From: Azospirillum baldaniorum
Lineage (GTDB): Bacteria; Pseudomonadota; Alphaproteobacteria; Azospirillales; Azospirillaceae
Direction of reading: 5' to 3'
NCBI RefSeq assembly: GCF_003119195.2
Contig: NZ_CP022260.1
Coordinates: 589,501-653,500 of the forward strand
DNA: 64,000 nucleotides
Shown here: positions 35,272-48,097 of the stretch, one piece after another
Layout of the letters: each line of letters starts with the position of its first letter
How positions within the stretch are numbered: the first letter of the stretch is position 1
Notes under the pieces: model-generated
Databases searched by the model: none
Told to the model about the DNA's origin: nothing
The model's input: the letters and a program-made list of their open reading frames with translations, nothing else
Made by a program: the position numbers and the translations under genes

Positions 35272-36069
35272 ATGCTGCGCGCACGGATCGTCCTCACGCT
35301 CTACATCTTGTTCCTGATGCTGCCGATCTACTGGCTCGTGAACATGAGCCTGAAGACGAACACCGAGATCGTCAGCGGCCTGACGCTGTGGCCCCACACC
35401 CTGACCTTCGAGAATTACCGACGCATCTTCACCGATTCGTCCTGGTATTCGGGCTATCTGAACTCGCTGCAGTATGTGGCGCTGAACACGGTGCTGTCGA
35501 TCGCGCTGGCCCTGCCGGCGGCCTACGCCTTCTCCCGATACCGCTTCGTGGGGGACAAGCATCTGTTCTTCTGGCTGCTGTCCAACCGCATGGCCCCGGC
35601 GGCGGTCTTCGCGCTGCCCTTCTTCAACCTCTATTCGGCCATCGGGCTGTTCGACACGCCGCTGGCCGTGGCGCTGGCCCACTGCCTGTTCAACGTGCCG
35701 CTGGCGGTGTGGATTCTGGAGGGCTTCATGTCGGGGGTACCGCGGGAGATCGACGAAACCGCCTATCTCGACGGCTACAGCTTTCCGCGTTTCTTCGTGA
35801 AGATCTTCATGCCGCTGGTGGCCAGCGGGATCGGCGTCACCGCCTTCTTCTGCTTCATGTTCAGCTGGGTCGAACTGCTGCTGGCGCGCACGCTGACCTC
35901 GGTGGACGCCAAGCCCATCGCGGCGACGATGACGCGCACCGTCTCGGCCTCCGGCATGGATTGGGGGCTGCTGGCGGCGGCGGGGGTGCTGACCATCCTG
36001 CCCGGCGCGCTGGTGATCTGGTTCGTGCGCAACTACATCGCCAAGGGCTTCGCCCTGGGCCGCGTCTGA
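35272..36069 (+). CDS. glpQ: Glycerol ABC transporter permease GlpQ
   Basis: A 265-residue permease of the MalG/UgpE type. It begins with a membrane helix (IVLTLYILFLMLPIYWLVN) and has the EAA loop EIDETAYLDGYSFPRFFVKIFMPL. It pairs with GlpP. AAAGGAAACGG precedes the ATG, 15 bases after glpP. This GlpQ is not the glycerophosphodiesterase of the same name. Confidence 0.94.
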   Translation: MLRARIVLTLYILFLMLPIYWLVNMSLKTNTEIVSGLTLWPHTLTFENYRRIFTDSSWYSGYLNSLQYVALNTVLSIALALPAAYAFSRYRFVGDKHLFFWLLSNRMAPAAVFALPFFNLYSAIGLFDTPLAVALAHCLFNVPLAVWILEGFMSGVPREIDETAYLDGYSFPRFFVKIFMPLVASGIGVTAFFCFMFSWVELLLARTLTSVDAKPIAATMTRTVSASGMDWGLLAAAGVLTILPGALVIWFVRNYIAKGFALGRV

Positions 36070-36088
36070 CGGGAGGGAGGACGCCGCC

Positions 36089-36382
36089 ATGGACACCGTC
36101 ACCGAACATCTCGCCTGGATGGCCTGGACCTGGCAGACCGGCGCCTTCTTCGCCGTCATCGCCGGGCTGCTGACCCTGCTCACCGTCCTGGCGCTCAACC
36201 GGCCGGAGGTCGCGCGCCCCGGCGTGCTGGGCATCACCACGACGCGCGGCGACCGTTTGTTCATCACGCTGCTCGGCAGCGCCTTCATCCACCTCGCCTG
36301 GCTGGGGCTGGTGGGCGGGGAGGTGCACTACGCGACCGCGCTTTCGCTTCTCTACGCCGCGGCGGTCTTCCGCTGGGTGTGA
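36089..36382 (+). CDS. glpU: Small membrane protein GlpU (DUF2160)
   Basis: A 97-residue protein with about three hydrophobic segments (FFAVIAGLLTLLTVLAL, FIHLAWLGLVGG and a C-terminal LLYAAAVF) and a Rossmann-free loop with TTTRGDR. It matches the DUF2160 proteins that sit between the permease and binding-protein genes in rhizobial glycerol operons, where it is called glpU. Its role in transport is not established. GGGAGGGAGG precedes the ATG. Confidence 0.85.
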   Translation: MDTVTEHLAWMAWTWQTGAFFAVIAGLLTLLTVLALNRPEVARPGVLGITTTRGDRLFITLLGSAFIHLAWLGLVGGEVHYATALSLLYAAAVFRWV

Positions 36383-36440
36383 CGGCCGGCCGTTGCCGGC
36401 CGGAACGGGCCTATAACAATGGAAACGGGAGGAATAAACG

Positions 36441-38195
<1,755 letters not shown>

Positions 38196-38197
38196 TG

Positions 38198-38209
38198 TTG
38201 TAAACAACT
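38198..38209. repeat. Small hairpin after glpV
   Basis: GTTGTAAACAAC is a perfect inverted repeat with 5-base arms, two bases after the glpV stop. It has no following T-run, so a terminator role is doubtful. Confidence 0.4.
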
Positions 38210-38217
38210 TGAAATAA

Positions 38218-38325
38218 CCCTCTCCCCTCCGGGGAGAGGGGAGGGTGAGGGGGATGCGCTTTTGCCGGACGCACCGCCACGCACATCCCCCTCACCCTAA
38301 ACCCTCTCCCCAGAGGGGAGAGGGA
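38218..38325. repeat. Long inverted repeat (CCCTCTCCCC/GGGGAGAGGG type) between glpV and glpK
   Basis: Two arms of about 40 bases (38218-38258 and 38281-38325) are near-perfect inverted copies around a 22-base centre. Each arm also contains its own hairpin, CCCTCTCCCC-N3-GGGGAGAGGG. This looks like a dispersed intergenic palindromic element. RNA from it would fold strongly, so it may stabilise the upstream glp message or reduce read-through into glpK; that is inference. Confidence 0.85.
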
Positions 38326-38349
38326 ACGAACGAGACCATAGGAAAGACC

Positions 38350-39855
<1,506 letters not shown>

Positions 39856-39867
39856 GGGACAGGAGCC

Positions 39868-40641
39868 ATGACTCTGCTGGGCGAGGATCTGCGCGGCAAG
39901 CGCGTGCTGGTGACCGGCAGCAGCCGGGGGATCGGGGCGGCGGTGGGCACCGCCTTCGCCAGTCTAGGCGCGCGGGTGGCGCTCCACGGTTCTGGTGGCA
40001 ATGATGCCGCGGCCCGGCTGGCGCTCGCCCTCACGGCGGGCGGGACGGAGGTCTACGCCGTCACCGGCGACTTCCGCGACCCGCGCGCCGTGGAGTCGGC
40101 GGTGGACGCGGCGGTGCAGGCGCTGGGCGGGCTGGACATCCTCGTCAACAACGCCGGCACCATGGTCGGGCGGGTGCCGCTGGAGCGGATCGGCGACGAC
40201 TTCCTGGACGAGGTGATCGACCTCAACCTGCGCTCCGTCGTCGTGGCCTGCCGGCGCGCCCTGCCGGCCCTGCGCGCCTCCGGGGGCGGGGCCATCGTCA
40301 ACACCGTCTCCATCTCCGCCCGCACCGGGGGCAGCCCCGGCTCCTCGATCTACAGCGCGTCGAAGGCCTTCGTCTCGACCTTCACCCGCTCGCTGGCGGC
40401 GGAGCTGGCGCCGGACCGCATCCGCGTCAACGCCGTCTCGCCCGGCACCATCGACACCGATTTCCACCAGCGCTACTCCTCGCCGGAGAAGCTGGCGGCG
40501 ACGGCGGCGCGCATCCCGCTGGGCCGGCTGGGCACGGCGGAGGACTGCGTCGGCGCCTATCTGTTTCTGGCCTCGGAGGCGCTCAGCGGCTACATCACCG
40601 GTCAGGTGATCGAGGTGAACGGCGGCCAACTCATGGCGTGA
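39868..40641 (+). CDS. Short-chain dehydrogenase/reductase, last gene of the glp operon
   Basis: A 257-residue classical SDR. The cofactor motif is TGSSRGIG, the structural motif NNAG, and the catalytic set is Ser in NTVSIS with YSASK. It resembles 3-oxoacyl-carrier reductase (FabG)-like enzymes and sugar-alcohol dehydrogenases. The position, 12 bases after glpK with AGGAG before the ATG, suggests a role in polyol metabolism, but the substrate is unknown. The cofactor region begins LVTGSSRGIGAAVG, followed by ALHGSGG, which mildly favours NADP(H). Its end overlaps the convergent ATPase gene by 11 bases. Confidence 0.88.
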   Translation: MTLLGEDLRGKRVLVTGSSRGIGAAVGTAFASLGARVALHGSGGNDAAARLALALTAGGTEVYAVTGDFRDPRAVESAVDAAVQALGGLDILVNNAGTMVGRVPLERIGDDFLDEVIDLNLRSVVVACRRALPALRASGGGAIVNTVSISARTGGSPGSSIYSASKAFVSTFTRSLAAELAPDRIRVNAVSPGTIDTDFHQRYSSPEKLAATAARIPLGRLGTAEDCVGAYLFLASEALSGYITGQVIEVNGGQLMA

Positions 40642-41197
40642 GCGGCTCCGGTTGGCCAAGCCGGTCCAGCACGAAGCACAGCCGCTCCGCCACCGGCGCC
40701 TTGGGCAGTTCGACCAGATCGTAACCCAGCCCGCCGTAGGTCTCGACCATGGCGTCGTGGGTCGCCACGGCTTCGGCCAGTGTCTGCCGGCGCTCGGTGT
40801 CCGGCCCGAAAATCTCCGGCCAGGGCGGCGCCATGAAGACGGTCCGGTGATAGCGGAAGCGGCGGGCCGCCGTTTCCAGATGCGCGGGCACCGGGCGCTT
40901 CATCAGGCGCAGGTAGCCGATGACGTCCGGAATGCCGCGGTCGAAGAAGACCGTCCCCTCCTGCTCCCGCGCGAGGCGGAGGGAGCGCAGTTCCCAGCAC
41001 AGCATCAGCTCCGCGAAGGCCGACGGGTCGATCCAGGGCAGCGCCGGCCCGCCGATGGCCGTCTGGTCCTGGATGATGGCGCGGCCCGCCTCCACGCTGT
41101 GGGCGTGGCCTTGGCTGGCCAGCGCGTCGATCAGGGTGCTCTTTCCGGAGCCGGGGCCACCGGTGACGACGACGAAGCGGCGCGCGTCTTCGCTCAT
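40631..41197 (-). CDS. AAA-type nucleoside-triphosphatase (AAA_28-like)
   Basis: A 188-residue P-loop protein. Walker A is VVTGGPGSGKST; a later TVFFDRGIPDV resembles the Walker B/kinase-like acidic motif. The family includes predicted ATPases/kinases of unknown substrate. The ATG at 41197 has AGGAAGA upstream. It is divergent from a flavodoxin-like gene (49-base gap) and converges with the SDR gene, overlapping by 11 bases. I cannot assign a pathway. Confidence 0.78.
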   Translation of the reverse strand: MSEDARRFVVVTGGPGSGKSTLIDALASQGHAHSVEAGRAIIQDQTAIGGPALPWIDPSAFAELMLCWELRSLRLAREQEGTVFFDRGIPDVIGYLRLMKRPVPAHLETAARRFRYHRTVFMAPPWPEIFGPDTERRQTLAEAVATHDAMVETYGGLGYDLVELPKAPVAERLCFVLDRLGQPEPLTP

Positions 41198-41246
41198 GGG
41201 ACGTCTTCCTGTGTTGTTGGTACAGTCGCCGTGGAAAGGACGAATC

Positions 41247-41714
41247 ATGCCGCCCAAACGCCTCCTCGTCGTCGCCCACTGCCCGTCGCCCAACACGCGG
41301 GCGTTGCTGGACGCCGTGCTGCGCGGAGCGCGGTCGCCGGAGGTGCAGGGGGTGGAGGTGGTGGCGAAACCGCCGCTGGAGGCCGGGCCGGAGGACGTGC
41401 TGGAGTCGCAGGGCGTGATCCTCGGGACGACCGAGAATCTGGGCTATATGAGCGGGGCGCTCAAGGATTTCTTCGACCGCAGCTATTATCCCTGCCTGGA
41501 GCGGACGCAGGGGCTGCCCTACGTGCTGTTCGTGCGGGCGGGCCATGACGGGACGGGGACCTGCCGCGCTGTCGCCTCCATCGCGACGGGGCTGCGCTGG
41601 CGCCCGGTGCAGGAACCGCTGGTCTGCCGCGGCCCGTACCGCGACGATTTCGCCGCCTCCTGCGAAGAGCTGGGGCTGCTGATGGCCGCCGGCTTGGAGG
41701 CAGGGATCTTCTGA
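41247..41714 (+). CDS. Flavodoxin/NADPH-dependent FMN reductase-like protein
   Basis: A 155-residue protein of the flavodoxin fold. VVAHCPSPNTRALLDAVL matches the FMN phosphate loop, and GTTENLGYMSGALKDFFDR matches the isoalloxazine-binding loop of the FMN_red/flavodoxin_2 group (usual G-S-P-T/V-Y-x-G replaced by G-T-T-E-N-L-G-Y). It probably binds FMN and acts as a small oxidoreductase; the partner is unknown. GAAAGGA lies 7 bases before the ATG. Confidence 0.78.
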   Translation: MPPKRLLVVAHCPSPNTRALLDAVLRGARSPEVQGVEVVAKPPLEAGPEDVLESQGVILGTTENLGYMSGALKDFFDRSYYPCLERTQGLPYVLFVRAGHDGTGTCRAVASIATGLRWRPVQEPLVCRGPYRDDFAASCEELGLLMAAGLEAGIF

Positions 41715-41837
41715 CGGCCTATGCCCGGCGGGGTGGCATCTATCGGGAGTGCTATTGACGGCACCCCCCATTCATACAGTCTCCTACGTGCAACGAAACA
41801 GCGTCACGCCCGATGACGCGTGCATAAGGAGGGGCCG

Positions 41838-43178
<1,341 letters not shown>

Positions 43179-43193
43179 CGGAACGCCGGCCCC

Positions 43194-44057
43194 TTACCTC
43201 ACGGCGATGCGGTAGCTAAGCTCCCGCATCGCGCCGGGGGTGAGATGCAGCAGCCCTGGCTTGTCCGCAAACTCCCCGTCGAAGTCCGCCGGGGAGGCGT
43301 GGCCGTGCCAGGGCTCGATGCACAGGAAGGGCGCCCCGGTCGGCTTCGACCAGATGCCCAGCTCTTGGAAGCCCTCCCAGGAAACGGTGAGGCTCGGCGT
43401 GCCGGGCGCGCCGTAGCGGACGGAACGGCTGGCCGGCCGGTCGAGGATCACCGCGTCCCGCGTGAACAGCCCCTCGGTCAACGGCAGGCGGCGGCCCTCG
43501 ACGGGCGTCGGCTCCGGATGGCGCGACAGCAGACCGCCGTCGACGCGGCGGATCGGCGCGGGCTCGTCGGTTTCAAACAGAAGCTCGTGCGCCTCCTTCG
43601 GAACACCGCCCTGCAACGGCCAGAGGAAGGCCGGATGCACGCCGAGCGAGGCGGGCAGCGCCTCGTCACCCGGATTGGTGATGCGGTGGCGGATGGTCAG
43701 CCCTTCCGCGTCCAGCTCGAAGATCAGCTCCAAACGGAAGGCGAAGGGATAGAGCGCGCGGGTCTGCGCGTCGTCGGACAGCGACAGGCGGCAGAGGGTA
43801 GGCGTGTGCTCCTCCCAGGCGAAGCGGCGGTCGCGGGCGAAGCCGTGCTGCGTCATGCGGTAGGTCCGGCCGCGGTGGCGCAGCGTGTTGTCCTTCAGCC
43901 GCCCGACGATGGGGAACAGCACCGGCGCGTGGCGCGGCCACTCCGGACCGGCCTGCCAAAGCAGTTCCCGCCCGTCGAGGGTCAGGGAGCACAACTCCGC
44001 CCCGTCGGCCTTGATCGCGGCGCCGAGGCGCCCGTTGCTGAGCGTGTGCCGGTCCAT
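43194..44057 (-). CDS. Aldose 1-epimerase-like protein
   Basis: A 287-residue protein of the galactose mutarotase-like fold. HGFARDRRF has the conserved His/Arg pattern and LGVHPAFLWPL contains the catalytic His; the C-terminal part has CIEPWHGHA. Such proteins interconvert alpha and beta anomers of sugars; the LacX-like branch has no defined substrate. AGGAAGGAC precedes the ATG. It lies 15 bases from the citrate synthase gene (convergent) and 22 bases after the marC-like gene on the same strand, so it is likely co-transcribed with the latter. Confidence 0.87.
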   Translation of the reverse strand: MDRHTLSNGRLGAAIKADGAELCSLTLDGRELLWQAGPEWPRHAPVLFPIVGRLKDNTLRHRGRTYRMTQHGFARDRRFAWEEHTPTLCRLSLSDDAQTRALYPFAFRLELIFELDAEGLTIRHRITNPGDEALPASLGVHPAFLWPLQGGVPKEAHELLFETDEPAPIRRVDGGLLSRHPEPTPVEGRRLPLTEGLFTRDAVILDRPASRSVRYGAPGTPSLTVSWEGFQELGIWSKPTGAPFLCIEPWHGHASPADFDGEFADKPGLLHLTPGAMRELSYRIAVR

Positions 44058-44079
44058 GAAACGAGGTCCTTCCTGGAGA

Positions 44080-44727
44080 TCAGTGGGGCGGATAGACCGC
44101 GGTGATGCCTTCGATGATCGTCTGGGCGGCCAGCGCCGCCAGGACGATGCCCAGAACGCGGCTGACCGTGTGGATCACCGTGCGGCCGAGCAGCTTGTTC
44201 ACCAGATCGGCGACGACCAGCAGCGCCATGACGCTGCCCACGGCGACCGCGGCGGCGCCCAGCACCATGCCCTGGCCGCCCAGGGTCGCACCGTAGCGAT
44301 CCATCAGCAACAGCGTGGAGGTGATGGCGCCCGGCCCGGCGATCAACGGAATCGCCAGCGGGAAGACAGCGAGGTCGTGGGCCTCCTCCTCCGTCCGGGC
44401 ATCGTCGGCGGTGCGCTCCTTGCGCTCGGCCCGGCGCTGGAACAGCATCTCGAAGGCGATCCAGAACAGCAGCGCGCCGCCGGCGATGCGGAAGGCCGGC
44501 ATGCCGATGGACAGGGCGCTCAGCACCAACTCGCCCAGATAGGCGAAGAAGACGATGATGGCGAAGCTGATCAGCGGGCCGCGCAGGGCGATGGTGCGCT
44601 TGCGCCGGCTGTCGAAGCCGCGGGTGAGGCCGAGATAGATCGGAACCAGCCCGATCGGATCGACCACGACGAGAAACACGACGAGCGCGCTGATGAAATC
44701 TTCCACGGACGGAACCCCGGACGGCAT
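44080..44727 (-). CDS. MarC-family integral membrane protein
   Basis: A 215-residue protein with about six membrane helices. FLVVVDPIGLVPIYLGLT at the start and AIPLIAGPGAITSTLLL in the middle are characteristic of the MarC/UPF0056 family, once linked to multidrug resistance but now of unknown function. A charged loop (about residues 95-115) sits between the halves. The ATG at 44727 has ACAGGG nearby; a GTG a few codons in is an alternative. It is divergent from the chemosensory operon. Confidence 0.88.
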   Translation of the reverse strand: MPSGVPSVEDFISALVVFLVVVDPIGLVPIYLGLTRGFDSRRKRTIALRGPLISFAIIVFFAYLGELVLSALSIGMPAFRIAGGALLFWIAFEMLFQRRAERKERTADDARTEEEAHDLAVFPLAIPLIAGPGAITSTLLLMDRYGATLGGQGMVLGAAAVAVGSVMALLVVADLVNKLLGRTVIHTVSRVLGIVLAALAAQTIIEGITAVYPPH

Positions 44728-44819
44728 GACCCTGTTGGCCCACCTTCTGTTAGCAAAGCCACCGCGGGCGGCCAAGGGGAGGCGCGCCGAAAAACGCTGA
44801 TTGCGGACTTCAATCCATG

Positions 44820-44848
44820 CTGGCGCGCAGCGTGGCGACGGTTATAAT
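44820..44848 (+). promoter_or_regulatory. Candidate promoter of the chemosensory operon
   Basis: A perfect TATAAT at 44843-44848 with a weak CTGGCG -35 at 44820-44825 (17-base spacer). It lies about 40 bases before the TTG start of the first gene. The -10 is convincing, the -35 is not. Confidence 0.4.
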
Positions 44849-44890
44849 CGCTTCACAATTCAAATTTTCTCTCCTCCCGGAGCACAGGCG

Positions 44891-45298
44891 TTGAGCAAGA
44901 CCGTAATCGTCGTGGACGACAGCAAGCTGTCCCGCATGCATGTCCGCGGCATAATACTTCGGAACAAGCCGGATTGGACGGTCATCGAGGCGGCGAACAG
45001 CGCTGAGCTTTATGGAAAACTCGACGAAAGTGATATCCATATCGCCATAATCGACTTCAACATGCCGGGCGACAACGGCCTGGAGGCCGCCGCCCGCCTG
45101 CTGCAGGCGAAGCCGGACATCCGCGTCGCCATCATCACGGCCAACGCCCAGGATTCGGTGGTGTCCGGCATCCGTGCGCTGGGGGCCGCCTTCATGCCCA
45201 AGCCGCTGGAGGAGGAGCAGATGGTCCGCTTCCTGGCCGCCGCCAGCCTGCCGCGCCGTCCTTCGTCCAACGATGCCGCCGGCGGGGGCGCCGGTTGA
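44891..45298 (+). CDS. Receiver-only response regulator, first gene of the chemosensory operon
   Basis: A 135-residue CheY-like protein. It has VIVVDDSKLSRMHV, phosphoacceptor Asp in AIIDFNMPG, the Thr in IITAN and Lys in FMPKPL. The TTG at 44891 is preferred because the receiver fold begins right after it and CGGAG lies 9 bases upstream; longer starts would add an unrelated tail. A CheC gene follows after 27 bases, so CheC may dephosphorylate it. It is distinct from the second CheY (52302). Confidence 0.82.
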   Translation: MSKTVIVVDDSKLSRMHVRGIILRNKPDWTVIEAANSAELYGKLDESDIHIAIIDFNMPGDNGLEAAARLLQAKPDIRVAIITANAQDSVVSGIRALGAAFMPKPLEEEQMVRFLAAASLPRRPSSNDAAGGGAG

Positions 45299-45325
45299 CC
45301 GGCACGGTCCGGCCGGCGCCCGCCG

Positions 45326-46012
45326 ATGGACCCGACCCCCATGGGCATTGACCCGGCGGACGGCTTTGATCCGGGCGCCATCGACCCGAACGGCTTTGAT
45401 CTGGACGAGCTGGAACGCGACGCGCTGACGGAGCTGGGCAACATCGGCGTCGGCCGGGCGTCAACGGCGCTCAGCCGGATGATCGGCGGGCCGGTGGAGA
45501 TTTCCGTGCCGATGGTCAGCCTCGTTCCCGGTGACCGGGTGTCCGGCCTGCTTCGGTCGGCGATGCCGGGGGAACTGATCGCGGTGACCGAGGGGCTCTC
45601 CGGCGCCTTCCTCGGTTCGGCCATCCTGCTGATGCCGGAACGCAGCGGACTGCCTCTGGCCGCCGCCGCGCTGCCGCCCGGTGTCCCCAAGGAGGACGCG
45701 GCGGAACTGGTGGAGGAGGCGCTGGCCGAAGTCGGCAACATCGTGCTGAACAGCTGCCTGTCCTCCATGGGGAATCTGCTGGGCGTCGCGGTCGGCACCA
45801 CCCTGCCGCAAGTCTTGCGCGGCGCGGGGGACGGTCTGCTGGAACGCTGCGGCGTCACCCTGACGGCGGAGGCGCAGGCCATCCTGTTCCACGTGACCTT
45901 CCGCACACCGCCCCACGATGTCGAGGGGACCGTCGTCCTGGCGCTCGACGCCGGGTCCGCGGTGGAGCTGAAGGCGGCCATCGGGCGCTACATCGGCCGG
46001 GTGCTGGCCTGA
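45326..46012 (+). CDS. CheC-type CheY-P phosphatase
   Basis: A 228-residue protein with two phosphatase motifs of the D-x3-E-x2-N-x22-P type. The first is DALTELGN then Pro exactly 23 residues after the Asn; the second is EALAEVGN with the same Pro spacing (Glu in place of Asp/Ser at the first position). CheC proteins dephosphorylate CheY-P and are best known from Bacillus and archaea. The first 25 residues are an Asp/Pro-rich tail. It sits between a receiver gene and an MCP gene. A paralogue is at 57640. Confidence 0.85.
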   Translation: MDPTPMGIDPADGFDPGAIDPNGFDLDELERDALTELGNIGVGRASTALSRMIGGPVEISVPMVSLVPGDRVSGLLRSAMPGELIAVTEGLSGAFLGSAILLMPERSGLPLAAAALPPGVPKEDAAELVEEALAEVGNIVLNSCLSSMGNLLGVAVGTTLPQVLRGAGDGLLERCGVTLTAEAQAILFHVTFRTPPHDVEGTVVLALDAGSAVELKAAIGRYIGRVLA

Positions 46013-46101
46013 GGGCGGGCAACAAACGGCAATCATCACACGCCAATCAACACGAGTCCCCGACAGAGAAACACGGGCTCACGGGGTAGGGGGTTTGGAT
46101 T

Positions 46102-48075
46102 ATGGCCTTGGTCAAGAAGAAGCGGATCGACACGGCGAGCGCCTCCCGCAACGCGGACACCGGCGAGGACGCGGTGACGCTTCCCAATGACGCCACTCTT
46201 CCCGGTCCGCCCGATAACGCCCTCTCGACCCGCCGCGCGGCGGAGGTGCGACGGCGCACCCGCGCCGGAAACCGGCGACGCAAGGCGGCGGAGGGCATCG
46301 CCGCCGCGTCGAACGAGCTTGCCAGCGGGGTGACCCAGGCCGCCGCCGCCGCCGAGGAACTGCGCAAGGCGATGGAGCAGGTGGCCGCCGGCGCGGAGGA
46401 GGCGGCGAGCGCCACCCAGCAGTCGCAGCGGATGATCGACCGCAGCGCCAGCCTGATCGGGCGGGCGCGCGGCAACGCCGAATCCTCGCTGTCGCGGATC
46501 GAGGCGTTGCAGGTGCTGATGAAGGATGTCAGCGCCCAGATCCTCAACTCCGTCGATGGGCTGGTCCGCGCCGCCACGCGCCAGGAGGCCGCCGTTGCGC
46601 TGGTTCGCGACCTGGAGCGGCAGGCGGCGGAGATCGGCACCATCGTCGAGGGGGTGGCGGTCATGGCCGACCAGACCAACCTCCTGGCGCTGAACGCCGC
46701 CATCGAAGCCGCCCGTGCGGGTGACGCCGGGCGTGGCTTCGCCGTGGTGGCCGACGAGGTGCAGGCCCTGGCGGAGCGTTCCGAACGCTCCGCCAACGAG
46801 ATCAACCGCATGGTCGCGGAGATCCAGAAGGCGGTGGGCGCCATCGCGGAGAGCATTGTGGCCGGCGCCGACGCGTCCAAGGCCGAGGTGGAGCGGGGCC
46901 GCCAGATTGCCACCCAGCTCGACCGGGTGCGCGACGGCATGGGGGACATCGCCCGCGGCGCCCAGGAGACCATCAAGGCCGCGCTGGAGGCCGATTCCGC
47001 CGGGCGTGAGGCGCAGCGCGGCGCCGAGAGCGTCGCCTCCGCCGCGGAGGAGCAGGCGGCGGCGAGCGAGGAGGCGCTGAAGACGGTCGGCGAGCAGGCC
47101 AAGGCGCTGGCCCAGAGCGAGCAGGCCGCCGGCCAGCTGTCCGACCTCGCCGACGAGCTGACCGGCAGCACCGACGTCCACCGCGCCGCCGGTGATCTCG
47201 CCTCCGCCGCCGAGCAGCTCTCCGCCGCCATCGAGGAGATCAACCGCGCCGCCGCCCAGATCATGGCGGCGATCACCCAGATCTCCCGCGGAGCCCAGGC
47301 CCAGGGCGCGGCGACCCACCAGTCGAGCAGCGCCATCGCGGAAATCGAGGCCAGCGCCCGCCTGAGCCACAACCGCGCCGAGGACGCGCTTCAGCGCTGC
47401 GTCGGGCTGGAGGCGCTGCTGTCGGAGACGCAGGACATGGTGGGCGCCCTGACCGCCGGGGTGGGCGAGGCGGTGGCCGCCAGCCGCCGCACCGTGGAGC
47501 GGATCGGCACCATGGAGCAGATCGGGCGGCGCATCGACAAGGTGGTCGACGCGATCTCGATCATCGCCATCCAGACCGGCATGCTGGCGGTCAGCGGTTC
47601 CATCGAGGCGGCGCGGGCCGGGGAGTTCGGGCGCGGCTTCACCGTCGTCAGCAACGACATCCGCAACCTCGCCCGCGACAGCTCCGAGAATGTGGAGCGG
47701 GTGAAGGACATCGTCCACGCCATCCAGGACCAGATCGGGCGCGTCCGCCGCGACATCGAGGACATCGGAACCGAGACGGCCCGCCAGTCCCTGCGCCACC
47801 AGGAGTTCGCCGGCAGCCTCGCCGCAGCCATCGCCGACCTGCGCACCGTGACCTCCGGCAGCCGCGAGATCGTCGAGAACGCCGGCGAGGTGCAGCGCGC
47901 CGTGGCGGAGGCGCAGAAGGGCGTGGAGCAGGTCGCCGCCGCGGCCAACCAGGCCAACCGCTCCGCCAACGAGGCCGCCAAGGCCGCGCGGGAGCAGGCC
48001 AAGGGCGCCGAGGAACTGGCCGCCGCCATCGAGGAGATCGCCGCCATGGCCGAAGAACTGCAAGGGGCCGGCTGA
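46102..48075 (+). CDS. Soluble methyl-accepting protein with two signalling tips
   Basis: A 657-residue, wholly helical protein with no membrane segment or recognisable sensor domain. The first 60 residues are disordered. It contains two MCP-like hairpin tips: QTNLLALNAAIEAARAGDAG (about 192-211), which is canonical, and QTGMLAVSGSIEAARAGEFG (about 492-511), which has lost the conserved Asn residues but keeps the EAAR core. It may act as an internal scaffold or input for the CheA encoded downstream. The start MALVKKKRI resembles that of the HEAT protein in the same operon. Confidence 0.9.
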   Translation: MALVKKKRIDTASASRNADTGEDAVTLPNDATLPGPPDNALSTRRAAEVRRRTRAGNRRRKAAEGIAAASNELASGVTQAAAAAEELRKAMEQVAAGAEEAASATQQSQRMIDRSASLIGRARGNAESSLSRIEALQVLMKDVSAQILNSVDGLVRAATRQEAAVALVRDLERQAAEIGTIVEGVAVMADQTNLLALNAAIEAARAGDAGRGFAVVADEVQALAERSERSANEINRMVAEIQKAVGAIAESIVAGADASKAEVERGRQIATQLDRVRDGMGDIARGAQETIKAALEADSAGREAQRGAESVASAAEEQAAASEEALKTVGEQAKALAQSEQAAGQLSDLADELTGSTDVHRAAGDLASAAEQLSAAIEEINRAAAQIMAAITQISRGAQAQGAATHQSSSAIAEIEASARLSHNRAEDALQRCVGLEALLSETQDMVGALTAGVGEAVAASRRTVERIGTMEQIGRRIDKVVDAISIIAIQTGMLAVSGSIEAARAGEFGRGFTVVSNDIRNLARDSSENVERVKDIVHAIQDQIGRVRRDIEDIGTETARQSLRHQEFAGSLAAAIADLRTVTSGSREIVENAGEVQRAVAEAQKGVEQVAAAANQANRSANEAAKAAREQAKGAEELAAAIEEIAAMAEELQGAG

Positions 48076-48097
48076 CCGGCCGGCGGGGAGACGACCC

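Noticed and set aside
38218..38325. CRISPR-like repeat
   Set aside because: It is a single inverted pair, not direct repeats with spacers, and no cas genes are near.
41715..41837. Promoter of gltA at TTGACG (41755)
   Set aside because: No -10 at 16-18 bases; left out as a feature.
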